Program-made: the position numbers and the translations under genes | The notes under the pieces: model-generated | Databases searched by the model: none | What the model was told of the DNA's origin: nothing | The model's input: only the letters and a program-made list of their open reading frames with translations | Part shown: positions 25,748 through 37,580 of the stretch, in pieces | Position numbering within the stretch: the first letter of the stretch is position 1 | How the letters are laid out: each line of letters begins with the position of its first letter | Source: Bradyrhizobium cosmicum | GTDB taxonomy: Bacteria > Pseudomonadota > Alphaproteobacteria > Rhizobiales > Xanthobacteraceae | NCBI RefSeq assembly: GCF_007290395.2 | Contig: NZ_CP041656.2 | Location: 7,163,501 to 7,227,500 of the forward strand | Length of the DNA stretch: 64,000 bases | Direction of reading: 5' to 3'

Positions 25748-26915
25748 TCAGGTCCTCAAGTTCCAGCCCGAGCAGAAGAGCGACAGCGGCAAGCCCACCA
25801 AGAAGGCCGGCACCAACCCGCGCCGCCGCCTGCTGGCCGGTCTGCGCCGCTACCGCCGGTTCCTGCTGATGGTGGTGCTGCCCGTCATCGTCGCCATCGG
25901 CGGCATCACCTTCTATCTCAATGGCGGCCGCTATGTCGGCACTGACGACGCCTATGTCGGCGCGCAGAAGGTGCTGGTGACACCCGACATCTCCGGCAAG
26001 ATCGAGAAGGTCGTCGTGAGGGAGGGCCAGATCGTCAAGCAGGGCGACGAGCTGTTCGAGATCGATCCCGTGCCGTTCCGCCTCGCGGTCGACGAGGCCA
26101 AAGCGCAGGTCATGCAGGCGCAATCGACCTATGACAATCTTCGCGCCAACATCAAGATCTATGGCGACATGCTCAACCTCGCGCAGCAAGGCGTCGACCT
26201 GAAGCAGCGCGACGTCGAGCGCAAGCAGGCGCTCGTGAAGAACAACTACGGCTCGCAGCTCGACCTGGACAACGCCGCGAACGCGCTGGTGACATCGGGC
26301 TCGATCGCGCAATACGTGAAGCAGCAGATCTCGACGGCCAAGACGCAGCTGCTCGGCGACAGCGACCTGCCGCTGGAGAAATTCCCGCCTTACGCCCAGG
26401 CCAAATCCAAGCTCGACAACGCCGAGCGCAATCTCGACCACGCCGTGGTGCGCGCGCCGATGGGCGGCGTGGCAACGCAGGTCGAGCAGATCCAGCTCGG
26501 CCGCTACGTCACCGCCGGCACGCCGGTGTTCTCCATCATCGACGTCGCCCATCCCTGGGTCGATGCCAATCCAAAGGAGAGCGATCTCACCTACGTCACC
26601 GAAGGCCAGCCCGTCACGCTCGAGGTCGATGCGTTCCCGAACCATATCTTCAAGGGCAAGATCGGTTCGCTCTCGCCCGGCACCGGTGCACAATTCGCGA
26701 TCCTGCCGCCGCAGAACGCCACCGGCAATTTCGTCAAGGTGGTGCAGCGCGTGCCGATCCGCATCTATTTCGACGAGACCGACAAATATGTCCGGAAGCT
26801 GAAGGCCGGCATGAGCGTCTATGCCACCATCGACACCGGCCACAAGCGCTCGCTCGCCGGTCTGTTCGGCTTGTCGGCGACGGCGAGCCAAGACAAAGAT
26901 CAGGACAAGGACTGA
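25740..26915 (+). CDS. emrA: EmrA-type membrane fusion protein of multidrug efflux pump
   Basis: This 391-residue HlyD-family adaptor links an inner-membrane MFS pump to an outer-membrane channel. A single N-terminal membrane helix (FLLMVVLPVIVAIGGITFYL) is followed by the lipoyl-like half-motif GTDDAYVGAQKVLVTPDISG, a long alpha-helical hairpin (about residues 110-225) and the second half-motif VRAPMGGVATQVEQ. The gene overlaps marR by 8 nt and is followed after 4 nt by emrB. Lys-rich residues precede the helix and a Lys/Asp-rich tail ends the protein. Confidence 0.93.
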   Translation: MADQVLKFQPEQKSDSGKPTKKAGTNPRRRLLAGLRRYRRFLLMVVLPVIVAIGGITFYLNGGRYVGTDDAYVGAQKVLVTPDISGKIEKVVVREGQIVKQGDELFEIDPVPFRLAVDEAKAQVMQAQSTYDNLRANIKIYGDMLNLAQQGVDLKQRDVERKQALVKNNYGSQLDLDNAANALVTSGSIAQYVKQQISTAKTQLLGDSDLPLEKFPPYAQAKSKLDNAERNLDHAVVRAPMGGVATQVEQIQLGRYVTAGTPVFSIIDVAHPWVDANPKESDLTYVTEGQPVTLEVDAFPNHIFKGKIGSLSPGTGAQFAILPPQNATGNFVKVVQRVPIRIYFDETDKYVRKLKAGMSVYATIDTGHKRSLAGLFGLSATASQDKDQDKD

Positions 26916-26919
26916 TCCG

Positions 26920-28476
26920 ATGGCGGAGTCCAATCCCGCCCTCATGGTCCCCGGCCTGCGCCGGAACATGGTGACGATCTGCGCCATGACCGCGACCATC
27001 ATGCAGGCGCTGGACACCACCATCGCCAACGTTGCGCTACCCTACATGCAGGGCACGTTGTCGGCCTCGCAGGACCAGATCAACTGGGTGCTGACGTCCT
27101 ACATCGTCGCCGCCGCGATCATGACGGCGCCGGTGGGCTGGATCTCGAACCGCTTTGGGCGCAAGCGCATTTTCATCATCTGCGCGGCCGGCTTCACCTT
27201 GGCCTCCGTGCTGTGCGGCCTCGCGCAGGACATCAACCAGATGGTGCTGTTCCGACTGCTGCAGGGCGTGTTCGGCGCCGCGCTGGTGCCGCTGTCGCAG
27301 TCGGTCATGCTCGACTATTACACGCTCCAGGAGCGCGCCAAGGCGATGTCGATCTGGGGTATGGGCGTGATGATGGGTCCGATCATGGGGCCGTCGCTGG
27401 GCGCGTGGCTGACCGAAAGCTATTCCTGGCACTGGGTATTCTTCGTCAACATTCCATTCGGTGCGATCACCGTGCTCGGACTCAGCGTCTTCATGGACGA
27501 GACCAAGCAAGACACCGACCTCAAATTCGACTGGTTCGGCTTCGCCGCGCTGGCGATCGGGATCGGCGCACTCCAGCTTGCGCTCGATCGCGGCGAGCAG
27601 CTCGACTGGTTCGAGTCGGTCGAGATCGTGACAGAGTTCGTGATCTCGGGCGTCGCCTTCTATTACTTCTTCGCCCATTCCTTCACGACCACGCGTCCCT
27701 TCATCCAGTTCGCCCTGTTCAAGGACCGCAACTTCCTCACCGGCTGCATCTTCATGACGGTGATGGGGCTCGTGCTGTACTCGACCATGGCGCTGGCCTC
27801 GCCCTATCTGCAAAACGTCATCGGCTATCCCATCATGACCGCCGGCGGGCTGCTCGCGAGTCGCGGCTTCGGCACCTTCTTCGCGATGATGATGGTCGGA
27901 CGCATCATGCGCTGGATCGAGGCGCGCACGCTGATCATCTGCGGCCTCGGGCTGACCGCAGCCTCGCTGTTCCAGATGACCGGCTGGACCGACCAGACCC
28001 AGGTGCCGGAAATCGTGGTCGTCAGCGTGATCCAGGGTTTTGGCTTCGGCCTCGTCTTCGTGCCGCTCTCGACGGTCGCATTCCTGACGTTGCCGAACCA
28101 CTTGCGCACCGACGGCACCTCGATGCTCACGTTGTTGCGCAACGTCGCGAGCTCGGTCGGCATCTCCATCGTGATCGCGCAGCTGACGCAGGGCACGCGC
28201 AGGACCTACGCAATCCTGTCCGAGCACATCAATCCTTTCAACCACGCGCTGCAGATGCCCGACGTGCGCGGCATGATCAACCTCTCCTCCGACGCCGGCC
28301 GCGCCATGGCCGACCGGATGGTCAGCGTGCAGGCGCAGATCATCGCGTTCGCGCACGACTACATGCTGGTGATGGTCTTCATCCTCTGCACTATCCCGCT
28401 CGCCCTGATGATCGGCTCGACCAAGGCCACCCTGCGCAAGCAGTCGGCCGGGCCGGAACATGCGGTGATGGAGTAG
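26920..28476 (+). CDS. emrB: EmrB/QacA-family MFS multidrug efflux transporter (DHA2)
   Basis: This 518-residue protein has 14 predicted membrane helices, typical of the DHA2 family of drug/H+ antiporters. The signature TIMQALDTTIANVALPYMQG is in helix 1 with its key Asp, and NRFGRKRIFIIC is the cytoplasmic loop 2-3 motif. ATG 26920, four bases after the emrA stop, fits the N-terminus; the longer frame would overlap emrA. With emrA it should export hydrophobic toxins or plant-derived phenolics; the substrate is inferred from the family only. Confidence 0.94.
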   Translation: MAESNPALMVPGLRRNMVTICAMTATIMQALDTTIANVALPYMQGTLSASQDQINWVLTSYIVAAAIMTAPVGWISNRFGRKRIFIICAAGFTLASVLCGLAQDINQMVLFRLLQGVFGAALVPLSQSVMLDYYTLQERAKAMSIWGMGVMMGPIMGPSLGAWLTESYSWHWVFFVNIPFGAITVLGLSVFMDETKQDTDLKFDWFGFAALAIGIGALQLALDRGEQLDWFESVEIVTEFVISGVAFYYFFAHSFTTTRPFIQFALFKDRNFLTGCIFMTVMGLVLYSTMALASPYLQNVIGYPIMTAGGLLASRGFGTFFAMMMVGRIMRWIEARTLIICGLGLTAASLFQMTGWTDQTQVPEIVVVSVIQGFGFGLVFVPLSTVAFLTLPNHLRTDGTSMLTLLRNVASSVGISIVIAQLTQGTRRTYAILSEHINPFNHALQMPDVRGMINLSSDAGRAMADRMVSVQAQIIAFAHDYMLVMVFILCTIPLALMIGSTKATLRKQSAGPEHAVME

Positions 28477-28509
28477 TTATCGGTCTCGTGAGGTCGCGTC
28501 ATATTCGCT

Positions 28510-28662
28510 CGTCGTCCCGGACAAGCGAAGCGCAGATCCGGGATCCATAGCCACAGGGAGTAGTTTGACGAGGGCTCGTAGTTGCCAGCTCGCGCTACAA
28601 CGTCACCCTGTGGCTATGGATCCCCGCCCCCGTGCGCAATTGCGCACTAGGCGGGGACGACA
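28510..28662. repeat. Palindromic repeat, family A-like
   Basis: Left (from 28510) and right (to 28662) ends carry CGTCGTCCC and GGGGACGACA. The inner arms GGATCCATAGCCACAGGG and CCCTGTGGCTATGGATCC are exact inverted copies about 45 nt apart. The right part adds a second hairpin, GTGCGCAATTGCGCAC. It lies in the convergent gap between emrB and the phosphotransferase gene, where it may act as a bidirectional terminator. Confidence 0.82.
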
Positions 28663-28700
28663 GCGGAGTGGCTGAGCCGCCGTCGCGCTTCACCCCCCCG

Positions 28701-29792
28701 CTACAACAGCTCCTCGCAGCCTAGATCCTCGACCGCCATCATCACCCGCTCCAGATTGTTCCACCAGATCCCCGGCGGGAGGTTGATGCTCCATTGCCAG
28801 ACCGGCTTGGTGATGTGCCAGAGCACCGACCAGCGATAATCCTGATCGAGCGCGCCGCGCGTGTAGCCGGCCACACCGTGTGCGAGCAGTGTCTCGTGGT
28901 AGCGATTGAGGAGCGCCCGCTCAAGCGCCTGCCGGCGCTCCGGATACCATTGGATCGCCATCATGTAGGCGAGATCGCTGGTGGGCACATTGATGCCCCA
29001 AAGGTCGAAATCGAAGATACGCACGGTGTCGACAATTCCGGCGCGAGGCAGCAGGAAGTTCCAAGTGTGGGCGTCACCATGGGCGATGCTGACATGACGG
29101 CGCGAATGATAGCGCTGCGACAGCCGGGCCGACTGCTCGATAAGACGGCGATACAGTATGCGTCGTTCCTCACTGAGGCGATCGCCGAGCTGATCGGCGA
29201 AGCGGTCATAATGACCGGCGAAAGTCTCCATGCGCGCCGCGCTATCTTCGGGACTCGCCCAGGTGCCGAAGGTCTCGCCGAGGTTGGGATGATCCCACCA
29301 CACTGCATGCATGCGCGCCAGTGCCGTGACGATAGCCATTGCCTGATGGCGCGACGGCGGCAGCGTCGGCACGGTCGCGAGCTCATGGCTGTCGGTGAGG
29401 TCTTCGAGCAGGAGATGCCAGGCCCCGCTCGCCTCGTCGAAATGTCCGTCGAAGCAGCGCGGCACGAGCCCCGGCGGCATATACGGCGCGAGCTGCGTGT
29501 AAAAGGCCACCTCGTGCTCGCCGCGATCTGCAGGTGTCCTGGAGAAAGCCGCTTGCGCCGTCTTCAGGATCAGCGATTGGGGGGCGCCGCCGGGGTCACC
29601 GACGTAGCGCAGGCCGAGACGGACAATGTGTGACACAACGGTGTCGCGCTGATGCAGCACCTTCACTTCGCGGACGGCGCCGGCATCCAGCACGCCGCCC
29701 CTGCGCAGCGCCGCCGTCAATCGGGCGGGCTCGACGACTTCAGGCAGTTGTGGAGGTGTCATGAAAGTCACGATGCCCCTGTCCCGCGCCAT
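28701..29792 (-). CDS. Phosphotransferase-family protein (aminoglycoside kinase-like fold)
   Basis: This 363-residue protein has a kinase-like fold: a small lobe with VVSHIVRLGLRY and SLILKTAQA (probable ATP-binding lysine), the Brenner motif SIAHGDAHTWNFLL (catalytic Asp) and IFDFDLWGINVPTSDLAYM with the metal-binding Asp. Such enzymes phosphorylate small molecules; many Bradyrhizobium members are uncharacterised, so the substrate is not assigned. The start could be ATG 29792 or ATG 29762; neither has a convincing Shine-Dalgarno. Resistance to aminoglycosides should not be inferred. Confidence 0.8.
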   Translation of the reverse strand: MARDRGIVTFMTPPQLPEVVEPARLTAALRRGGVLDAGAVREVKVLHQRDTVVSHIVRLGLRYVGDPGGAPQSLILKTAQAAFSRTPADRGEHEVAFYTQLAPYMPPGLVPRCFDGHFDEASGAWHLLLEDLTDSHELATVPTLPPSRHQAMAIVTALARMHAVWWDHPNLGETFGTWASPEDSAARMETFAGHYDRFADQLGDRLSEERRILYRRLIEQSARLSQRYHSRRHVSIAHGDAHTWNFLLPRAGIVDTVRIFDFDLWGINVPTSDLAYMMAIQWYPERRQALERALLNRYHETLLAHGVAGYTRGALDQDYRWSVLWHITKPVWQWSINLPPGIWWNNLERVMMAVEDLGCEELL

Positions 29793-29841
29793 ACTGCACG
29801 ATCACACCCCCGGGCACCAGCCGCCGGCCAGATGCCCGGCT

Positions 29842-31533
29842 TCAAGCGGCGGCGGTCGAGTCGCGCACGGTCCGGACCACGACGGACCGCAACGATTCCA
29901 GATTGGCCGCCATGCCCGCAATCGTCTGTCGCACCTCCGCGGCGCGCTCGTTCACGGAGGCCGCATCGCGGCTGACATTGCCGATCTTGGCCGAGACCTC
30001 CTTCGCGGCAGAGGCCGATTCGGAGATCGACCGCGCGATCTCGCGCGTCGCTGCGTCCTGCTGTTCCATCGCGACCGCAACCGACGTCGCCACGCCGTCG
30101 ATCTCGACGATGTGGCCGCCCATGGTCTCGACGGCATCGACCGCGGCCTGCGTCGAAGCCTGAATCTCCGCAATCAGCCGCCCGATCTCCTCGGTGGATT
30201 TGGCGGTCTGATCGGACAGCGATTTCACCTCCGCAGCGACCACCGCAAAGCCGCGCCCGGCCTCGCCGGCACGCGCCGCCTCGATCGTGGCGTTGAGCGC
30301 CAGCAGGTTGGTCTGGCCGGCGATGCCGCCGATCAGGTCGGAGACCTCGGCGATCTTCTTCACCGATCCGGCCAGCGCCTGGATGGTCGAACGTGCCTGC
30401 TCGCGGCCGGCGACTGCGGATTTGGTGACCGTGCTGGTCCGCGCGACTTGGCCGGCAATCTCGCGGATCGAGGCGCTCAGCTCTTCGGCGGCGGCCGAGA
30501 CGGTCTGCGAGCTGCCGAGCGCTTGGGTGGAAGCCGCGGCAACCGCCTGGGACTCCGAGGACAGCGACCGGGCGATCTCGGACAGGCTGGAGGCGGCGCG
30601 TTCCACCCCTTGCGTCGCTGCGCTCGCGGTGTCGACGGAGCGGCCGGTCTCGCGCTCGACGGTCTCGGCCATCTGGTGCAGGGCGCCGCGCTTGGCCGTC
30701 GCGGCCTCCTGGTCCTTCCGCAATTGCTCCTCGCGCAGGCGAGAATTCTCGACCGCGGCCTCCTTGAACACCAGCAGCGCGCCGGCCATCGAGCCGACCT
30801 CGTCCTGGCGATGCGCGAAGGGAATGTCGGCGGAGAGGTCACCGGTCGCTAGCTTCTGCATGGCGCCGGTCATGCGCACGATCGGGCGCACCACGCCAAG
30901 CGCGACGCCGAGCAGGCCGGCGGCGATGAAGGCCAGGACGGCAGCAGAAACACCGAGCAGGATGTAGAGGATGGAGGTGTCGCGTTCCGCGGCCAGCTTC
31001 TCCATGTCGGCATTCTGCTTGTTGGCGCTCTCGACGATGCTGTCGATGACGGCGCGATGTGCGGTGTAGGCGTCCTTGACCTGCGCATAGGCGCGTTCGG
31101 CCGCGGCCATATCCTTGTTCTTCAAGGCCGGAAGGAGCTGGTCGGAAAGGAGCTTCCAGAACTTCTGCACCTCGGCGTCCGATTTCGACACCAGCGCGGT
31201 TTTCAGGTCGGCGGCCAGGCTTGACGTGACCCAGAATGCCTTGCGCTCGTCGTAATCCTTGCGGAGCTGGACCAGGCGCTCGCTGTGAGCCGCCAGCTGG
31301 TCCGGCTCGCGCATGGCGAGGGTCGCTTCGAGATAGGCCTCGATGACATATTCGGGCGGCGGCAGGATGTCCGCGATGAGGTCGTTGCCGAGCTTGATGT
31401 CGGCATAGAGAGGCCCGCCGACCTTGAGCTCACGCACCGCGTACAGGCTGGTCAGGACAACAGCCGTGAAGCCGATGGCGAGAGCGACGCCGAACGCGAT
31501 GATCGCGGAAGACAGCGAAAGGCGAATTTTCAT
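29842..31533 (-). CDS. Methyl-accepting chemotaxis protein, membrane-bound
   Basis: This 563-residue chemoreceptor has a first membrane helix at about residues 9-30, a periplasmic helical sensor domain of about 155 residues containing DILPPPEYVIEAYLEATLAM, a second helix at about 190-215, a HAMP domain, and a signalling domain. The hairpin tip [20 protein letters not shown] identifies the CheA/CheW contact. It senses an unknown ligand. It is a single gene; the neighbouring pcaGH dioxygenase genes, also on the minus strand, make an aromatic attractant conceivable, but this is speculation. Confidence 0.93.
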   Translation of the reverse strand: MKIRLSLSSAIIAFGVALAIGFTAVVLTSLYAVRELKVGGPLYADIKLGNDLIADILPPPEYVIEAYLEATLAMREPDQLAAHSERLVQLRKDYDERKAFWVTSSLAADLKTALVSKSDAEVQKFWKLLSDQLLPALKNKDMAAAERAYAQVKDAYTAHRAVIDSIVESANKQNADMEKLAAERDTSILYILLGVSAAVLAFIAAGLLGVALGVVRPIVRMTGAMQKLATGDLSADIPFAHRQDEVGSMAGALLVFKEAAVENSRLREEQLRKDQEAATAKRGALHQMAETVERETGRSVDTASAATQGVERAASSLSEIARSLSSESQAVAAASTQALGSSQTVSAAAEELSASIREIAGQVARTSTVTKSAVAGREQARSTIQALAGSVKKIAEVSDLIGGIAGQTNLLALNATIEAARAGEAGRGFAVVAAEVKSLSDQTAKSTEEIGRLIAEIQASTQAAVDAVETMGGHIVEIDGVATSVAVAMEQQDAATREIARSISESASAAKEVSAKIGNVSRDAASVNERAAEVRQTIAGMAANLESLRSVVVRTVRDSTAAA

Positions 31534-31798
31534 GAAACGATCCAGGTCGCGCGCCGAAACCGCGGTGATTCTAGATCAATGTGGTAAATGCGGAATTGCG
31601 GGATAGAACCGCCGTCGCGCAATGCACTCCGCAAAACTACGGCAATCGGCGTCGATCTGCCTGTTTTTGAGTCAGTAAAGCTGACCCATGGAAGCAAAAG
31701 CCGATCGTGTCGCACGGCGAATATGACGCAGGCCGATCGCCCATGCGTTCGGTGAGAAGCGTGTGCCGGCGACCTGATGTCGCCGGCATGTCCTCGCC

Positions 31799-32419
31799 TC
31801 AGACGTCGAAGAACACCGTCTCGTCGCCGCCCTGCAAGCGCAGGTCGAGCCGATAGACCGGCTTGCCGGCTTCACGCGTCGCGATCACCGTGGCGCGGCG
31901 GTCGGCGGGCACCACCGCCAGCACGGGATCGGCGGCGTTGCCGGCTTCGTCGCTGAAATAGATGCGGGTGTAGAGATGCCGCAGCATGCCGCGGCCGAAC
32001 ACCGCAAGAACGATGTGCGGCGCCTGCGGCTTGCCGTCGGGATCGGGCACGGTGCCCGGCTTGACGGTCTCGAAGGAATAATGGCCGTCCTTGTCGGTGC
32101 CGCAGCGGGCGAAGCCGCGGAAGCTGGCGTTCGGCAGCGCGCGCTTGTCCTGCGGGTCGGCAAAGCGCCCTTGCGCGTCCGCCTGCCAGATCTCCAGCAT
32201 GACGTCAGGCACGGCGACGCCGTCGCCGTCGAACACGCGGCCCTCGATGCGGACACGATCGCCCGTGACGTCAGGCGTAAGCGTCGAGTTGGTGAAAGCG
32301 TCGTTCCAGGCGTACTCGCCATTCGGCGTCAGGCCGTATTTGAAGAACGGACCGACGGTCTGCGACGGTGTGATCCCGCTGGACTTCAAAGAATCCTGGG
32401 GCTTCAGAGCATCCTGCAC
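31799..32419 (-). CDS. pcaG: Protocatechuate 3,4-dioxygenase alpha subunit
   Basis: This 206-residue intradiol dioxygenase subunit pairs with PcaH to open the protocatechuate ring to beta-carboxymuconate in the beta-ketoadipate pathway. TPSQTVGPFFKYGL, a beta-sandwich core with VPDVMLEIWQADAQGRFADP, and QAPHIVLAVFGRGMLRHLYT match the family. The start is GTG 32419, one base after the pcaH stop, so the two are translationally coupled, as expected for a one-to-one complex. The iron sits in the beta subunit. Confidence 0.95.
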   Translation of the reverse strand: MQDALKPQDSLKSSGITPSQTVGPFFKYGLTPNGEYAWNDAFTNSTLTPDVTGDRVRIEGRVFDGDGVAVPDVMLEIWQADAQGRFADPQDKRALPNASFRGFARCGTDKDGHYSFETVKPGTVPDPDGKPQAPHIVLAVFGRGMLRHLYTRIYFSDEAGNAADPVLAVVPADRRATVIATREAGKPVYRLDLRLQGGDETVFFDV

Positions 32420-32420
32420 C

Positions 32421-33122
32421 TTAGTGGTTCTCCATGGGGGTGGCGTTCTTGCCGCGCAGCACGATGTCGAAGCGATAGCACAGCGCCCATTCGGGCTTGG
32501 TGTTCTCCAAATCGAACGACGAGACCATGCGCGCCCGCGCCTTTTCGTCCGGCACCGAGTTGAAGATCGGATCGAACGGGAACAGCGGGTCGTTCGGGAA
32601 ATACATCTGCGTCACGAGGCGCGTGACGAAGGAATAGCCGAACACCGAGAGATGGATGTGCGCGGGACGCCAGGCATTGTGATGATTGCCCCACGGATAG
32701 GCGCCGGGCTTGATCGTAACAAAACGATAGTAGCCGGCGGCATCGCTCACGGTGCGGCCCGCGCCCGTGAAGTTAGGATCGAGCGGCGCCGGGTGCTGGT
32801 CGCGGACATGGACGTAGCGGCCGCAGGAATTGGCCTGCCAGATCTCGACCAGCGAGTTCGGCACGCCGCGACCGTCCTCGTCGCGCACATGGCCGTGAAC
32901 GATGATGCGCTCGCCGATCGGCTCGCCGGTGTGCTGGGTGGTGAGATCATTGTCGCCGTCGCGCACGGTCTCGTGACCATAGACCGGACCGGTCAGCTCC
33001 GACAGCGTGTGGCGCATCGGGATCAGCGGCTTGTTCGGCGCTCGCTTGATCGAGCTCTTGTATTCGGGCGACAGCGGTAGCGGATGCGCCTTGTTGCTGT
33101 CCGTGGGGTAGATGAATGTCAT
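32421..33122 (-). CDS. pcaH: Protocatechuate 3,4-dioxygenase beta subunit
   Basis: This 233-residue subunit carries the non-haem Fe(III) that activates protocatechuate for intradiol cleavage. The four ligands are visible: Tyr103 in CGRYVHVRD, Tyr142 in GAYPWGNHH, and His155 and His157 in RPAHIHLSVFG. The N-terminal extension with YPTDSNKAHPLPLSPEYKSS is typical of PcaH. A GGAGGAG Shine-Dalgarno lies about 8 nt before the ATG. It is followed directly by pcaG. A PcaQ-type regulator and pcaDC genes, often linked elsewhere, are not in the window. Confidence 0.96.
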   Translation of the reverse strand: MTFIYPTDSNKAHPLPLSPEYKSSIKRAPNKPLIPMRHTLSELTGPVYGHETVRDGDNDLTTQHTGEPIGERIIVHGHVRDEDGRGVPNSLVEIWQANSCGRYVHVRDQHPAPLDPNFTGAGRTVSDAAGYYRFVTIKPGAYPWGNHHNAWRPAHIHLSVFGYSFVTRLVTQMYFPNDPLFPFDPIFNSVPDEKARARMVSSFDLENTKPEWALCYRFDIVLRGKNATPMENH

Positions 33123-33212
33123 TGGCGAACTCCTCCCCAGCCATTTCGGTCCGGCCGGTCAACGCTTCCGCCAATCATTATAGAATATAACTAATCTAGG
33201 GAAGCGGGTTTG

Positions 33213-33361
33213 CTCTCCCTCTCCCCGCCTGCGGGGAGGGGCCGGAATTTGCGCCAGCGAATTCCGGGTGAGGGGGACTCTCCGCGAGTCCAACTGATGC
33301 CGTCCTGGTGGAGACTCCCCCTCACCCCAACCCTCTCCCCGCAAGCGGGGAGAGGGAGAGG
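33213..33361. repeat. Palindromic repeat, family C (copy 2)
   Basis: CTCTCCCTCTCCCCGC at the left and GCGGGGAGAGGGAGAG at the right form the outer arms, with a middle portion containing GACTCTCCGCGAGTCCAACT shared with 13953-14094. It separates pcaF from pcaH. If transcribed, it would form a long hairpin between them. Confidence 0.85.
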
Positions 33362-33369
33362 AGACACCG

Positions 33370-34578
<1,209 letters not shown>

Positions 34579-34794
34579 CGTTGTTCTCCCTCAATGCCGC
34601 GGTTCGGCCAGAATTCTTCAATGACGGCGGAGTTTTAGGAGGGCGCCCGCGGCAGGTCAATTGACGGATGCGCGCGTGTTCCGGGGACCGCACACGCCGG
34701 CAGCGCATGCCGCGGTGCGGACAACGTGGAAAACCCGTCCTCCCCGGCCAAAGCGATAGGAGCACGGGACGAAATTTTGTAGGTTGCGCCGCCC

Positions 34795-37533
34795 ATGACA
34801 ATGCAACAGCCGATACCCGTCCCGCCCCCCGACGAAGCGCCAGCGCCGCCAGCGGAAGCCGCCGCGCGCGTCACGCCGATGATGGAACAGTACCTCGAGA
34901 TCAAGGCGGCGCATCAGGGCCTGCTGCTGTTCTACCGGATGGGCGATTTCTACGAGCTGTTCTTCGAGGACGCCGAGATCGCCTCCAAGACGCTCGGCAT
35001 CGTGCTGACCAAGCGCGGTAAGCACCAGGGCGCGGATATCCCGATGTGCGGCGTACCGGTCGAGCGCTCCGAGGATTATCTGCATCGGCTGATCACCGCC
35101 GGCCATCGGGTCGCGGTGTGCGAGCAGACCGAGGATCCCGCCGCCGCCAAGGCACGCGGCAACAAGAGCGTGGTGCGCCGCGGCGTGGTGCGGCTGGTCA
35201 CGCCGGGCACGCTGACCGAGGACACGCTGCTCGATGCGCGCGCCAACAATTATCTGCTGGCGATCGCGCGCGCCCGTTCGTCCGGCGGCGGCGACCGCTT
35301 CGGGCTCGCCTGGATCGACATCTCGACCGCCGAATTCACGGTGATGGAATGTTCGGGCGGCGAGCTCGCGGCAACGCTGGCGCGCATCAATCCGAACGAG
35401 GCGATCGTCACCGACGCGCTCTACAGCGACAATGAGCTGAGCCAGACCTTGCGCGAGCTGCCGGCGGTGACGCCGCTGACCCGCGACGTTTTCGACGGTG
35501 CCACCGCCGAGAAGCGGCTGTGCGATTATTTCGCGGTCGCGACCATGGACGGGCTGGCGCAACTGACGCGGTTGGAAGCGACCGCCGCGGCCGCCGCAGT
35601 CACCTATGTCGACCGCACCCAGGTCGGCAAGCATCCGCCGCTATCGCCGCCCGCACGCGAGGCCTCCGGCGCGACCATGGCGATCGATCCGGCGACACGT
35701 GCCAATCTCGAACTGACGCGGACGCTCGCCGGCGAACGCCGCGGCTCGCTGCTCGACGCGATCGACTGCACCGTCACCTCGGCCGGCTCGCGCCTGCTGG
35801 CGCAACGGCTGGCAGCACCGCTGACCGACGCTCCGGCGATTGCGCGGCGGCTCGATGCGGTCAGCGCCTTCGTTGCGGACTCCGCTGCGCGCGAGGACAT
35901 CCGCAGCATCCTGCGCGGCGCGCCCGACATGTCGCGGGCGCTGGCCCGTCTCTCGGTCGGTCGCGGCGGCCCGCGCGACCTCGCCGGCCTGCGCGATGGC
36001 ATCATCGCCGCCGACCAGGTGCTGGCGCGGCTGGGCGAACTCGACCAGCCGCCACAGGAGATCGAGGCTGTCATGGCGGCGCTGCAGCGTCCGTCGCGCG
36101 AGCTTGCAGCCGAATTCGCCCGCGCGCTCGACGATCAGCTTCCGCTAATCAAGCGCGATGGCGGTTTCGTCCGCCAGGGCTACGAGCCCGCGCTGGACGA
36201 AGCCCGGAATCTGCGCGACGCCTCACGTCTCGTGGTCGCCTCGATGCAGGCGCGCTACGCCGACAACACAGGTGTGAAGGGCCTGAAGATCCGCCACAAC
36301 AACGTGCTCGGCTATTTCGTCGAGGTCACCGCACAGCATGGCGACAAGCTGATGTCGGCGCCGTTGAACACGACCTTCATCCACCGCCAGACGCTGGCTG
36401 GCCAGGTGCGCTTCACCACATCCGAGCTCGGCGAGATCGAGGCCAAGATCGCCAACGCCGGCGACCGCGCGCTCGGGCTCGAGCTCGAGATTTTTGAGCG
36501 GCTTTCAGCCAAAGCACTTGATATCAGCGACGATCTGCGCGCGGCCGCCCATGCCTTTGCGCTGCTCGACGTCGCGACCTCGCTGGCCAGGCTCGCGGTC
36601 GACGACAATTACGTGCGGCCGGAAGTCGACGAATCGCTCGGCTTCGCCATCGAGGCCGGCCGCCATCCCGTGGTGGAGCAGGCCTTGAAGCGCAATGGCG
36701 AGCCGTTCATCGCCAATGCCTGCGACCTGTCGCCAGGACCTGCGCAAAAGTCCGGCCAGCTCTGGTTGCTCACCGGTCCCAATATGGCCGGCAAGTCGAC
36801 CTTCCTGCGCCAGAACGCGCTGATCGCGCTGCTGGCGCAGATCGGAAGCTTCGTGCCGGCGACGCGCGCACGGATCGGCATCATCGACCGCCTGTTCTCG
36901 CGCGTCGGCGCCGCCGACGATCTCGCCCGCGGCCGCTCCACCTTCATGGTGGAGATGGTCGAGACCGCCGCAATCCTCAACCAAGCCGGCGAGCGCGCGC
37001 TCGTGATCCTCGACGAGATCGGCCGCGGCACCGCCACCTTCGACGGCCTCTCCATCGCCTGGGCCGCGATCGAACATCTGCACGAAAGCAACCGCTGCCG
37101 CACGCTGTTCGCGACGCATTATCACGAGCTGACCGCGCTCTCGGCCAAGCTGCCGCGCATGTTCAACGCGACCGTGCGCGTCAAGGAATGGCAGGGCAAT
37201 GTCGTGTTCCTGCACGAGGTGCTGCCGGGCTCGGCCGACCGCTCCTACGGTATCCAGGTCGCCAAGCTCGCAGGCCTGCCGCCGGCCGTGATCACGCGCG
37301 CGAAATCGGTGCTGGCAAAGCTGGAGGCACAAGACCGCGGCCAGACCGCCCGCGCGCTCGCCGACGACCTGCCGCTGTTCGCCGTGCCCTCGCGCGCCGC
37401 CGCCGAAGCCGCGCCGCCGAGCGAGGCCGAACTGCTGATGGACGCCGTGAAGGCGCTGCATCCCGACGAGATGTCGCCGCGCGAGGCGCTGGATGCGTTG
37501 TATGCGTTGAAGGCCAAGCTGCCGAAACAGTGA
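34795..37533 (+). CDS. mutS: DNA mismatch repair protein MutS
   Basis: This 912-residue protein recognises mispaired and looped DNA and, with ATP, recruits MutL. The mismatch-binding FYE motif is in [15 protein letters not shown] (about residue 50). The ATPase domain carries Walker [10 protein letters not shown] (about 662) and Walker [12 protein letters not shown] (about 736), then [12 protein letters not shown]. Length and domain order match the family. A proline-rich N-terminal 20 residues precede the conserved [12 protein letters not shown], and ATG 34801 is an alternative start. It stands alone on the plus strand, divergent from pcaF and convergent with a chemoreceptor gene. Confidence 0.98.
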   Translation: MTMQQPIPVPPPDEAPAPPAEAAARVTPMMEQYLEIKAAHQGLLLFYRMGDFYELFFEDAEIASKTLGIVLTKRGKHQGADIPMCGVPVERSEDYLHRLITAGHRVAVCEQTEDPAAAKARGNKSVVRRGVVRLVTPGTLTEDTLLDARANNYLLAIARARSSGGGDRFGLAWIDISTAEFTVMECSGGELAATLARINPNEAIVTDALYSDNELSQTLRELPAVTPLTRDVFDGATAEKRLCDYFAVATMDGLAQLTRLEATAAAAAVTYVDRTQVGKHPPLSPPAREASGATMAIDPATRANLELTRTLAGERRGSLLDAIDCTVTSAGSRLLAQRLAAPLTDAPAIARRLDAVSAFVADSAAREDIRSILRGAPDMSRALARLSVGRGGPRDLAGLRDGIIAADQVLARLGELDQPPQEIEAVMAALQRPSRELAAEFARALDDQLPLIKRDGGFVRQGYEPALDEARNLRDASRLVVASMQARYADNTGVKGLKIRHNNVLGYFVEVTAQHGDKLMSAPLNTTFIHRQTLAGQVRFTTSELGEIEAKIANAGDRALGLELEIFERLSAKALDISDDLRAAAHAFALLDVATSLARLAVDDNYVRPEVDESLGFAIEAGRHPVVEQALKRNGEPFIANACDLSPGPAQKSGQLWLLTGPNMAGKSTFLRQNALIALLAQIGSFVPATRARIGIIDRLFSRVGAADDLARGRSTFMVEMVETAAILNQAGERALVILDEIGRGTATFDGLSIAWAAIEHLHESNRCRTLFATHYHELTALSAKLPRMFNATVRVKEWQGNVVFLHEVLPGSADRSYGIQVAKLAGLPPAVITRAKSVLAKLEAQDRGQTARALADDLPLFAVPSRAAAEAAPPSEAELLMDAVKALHPDEMSPREALDALYALKAKLPKQ

Positions 37534-37580
37534 CGGCGCCGCAGGGCAGGCACGGCGAAGCGCGCCCCAGCAGCGCCTGC

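Noticed and set aside
28701..29792. Aminoglycoside resistance gene
   Set aside because: Only the general phosphotransferase fold is seen. Many environmental homologues phosphorylate unrelated molecules.
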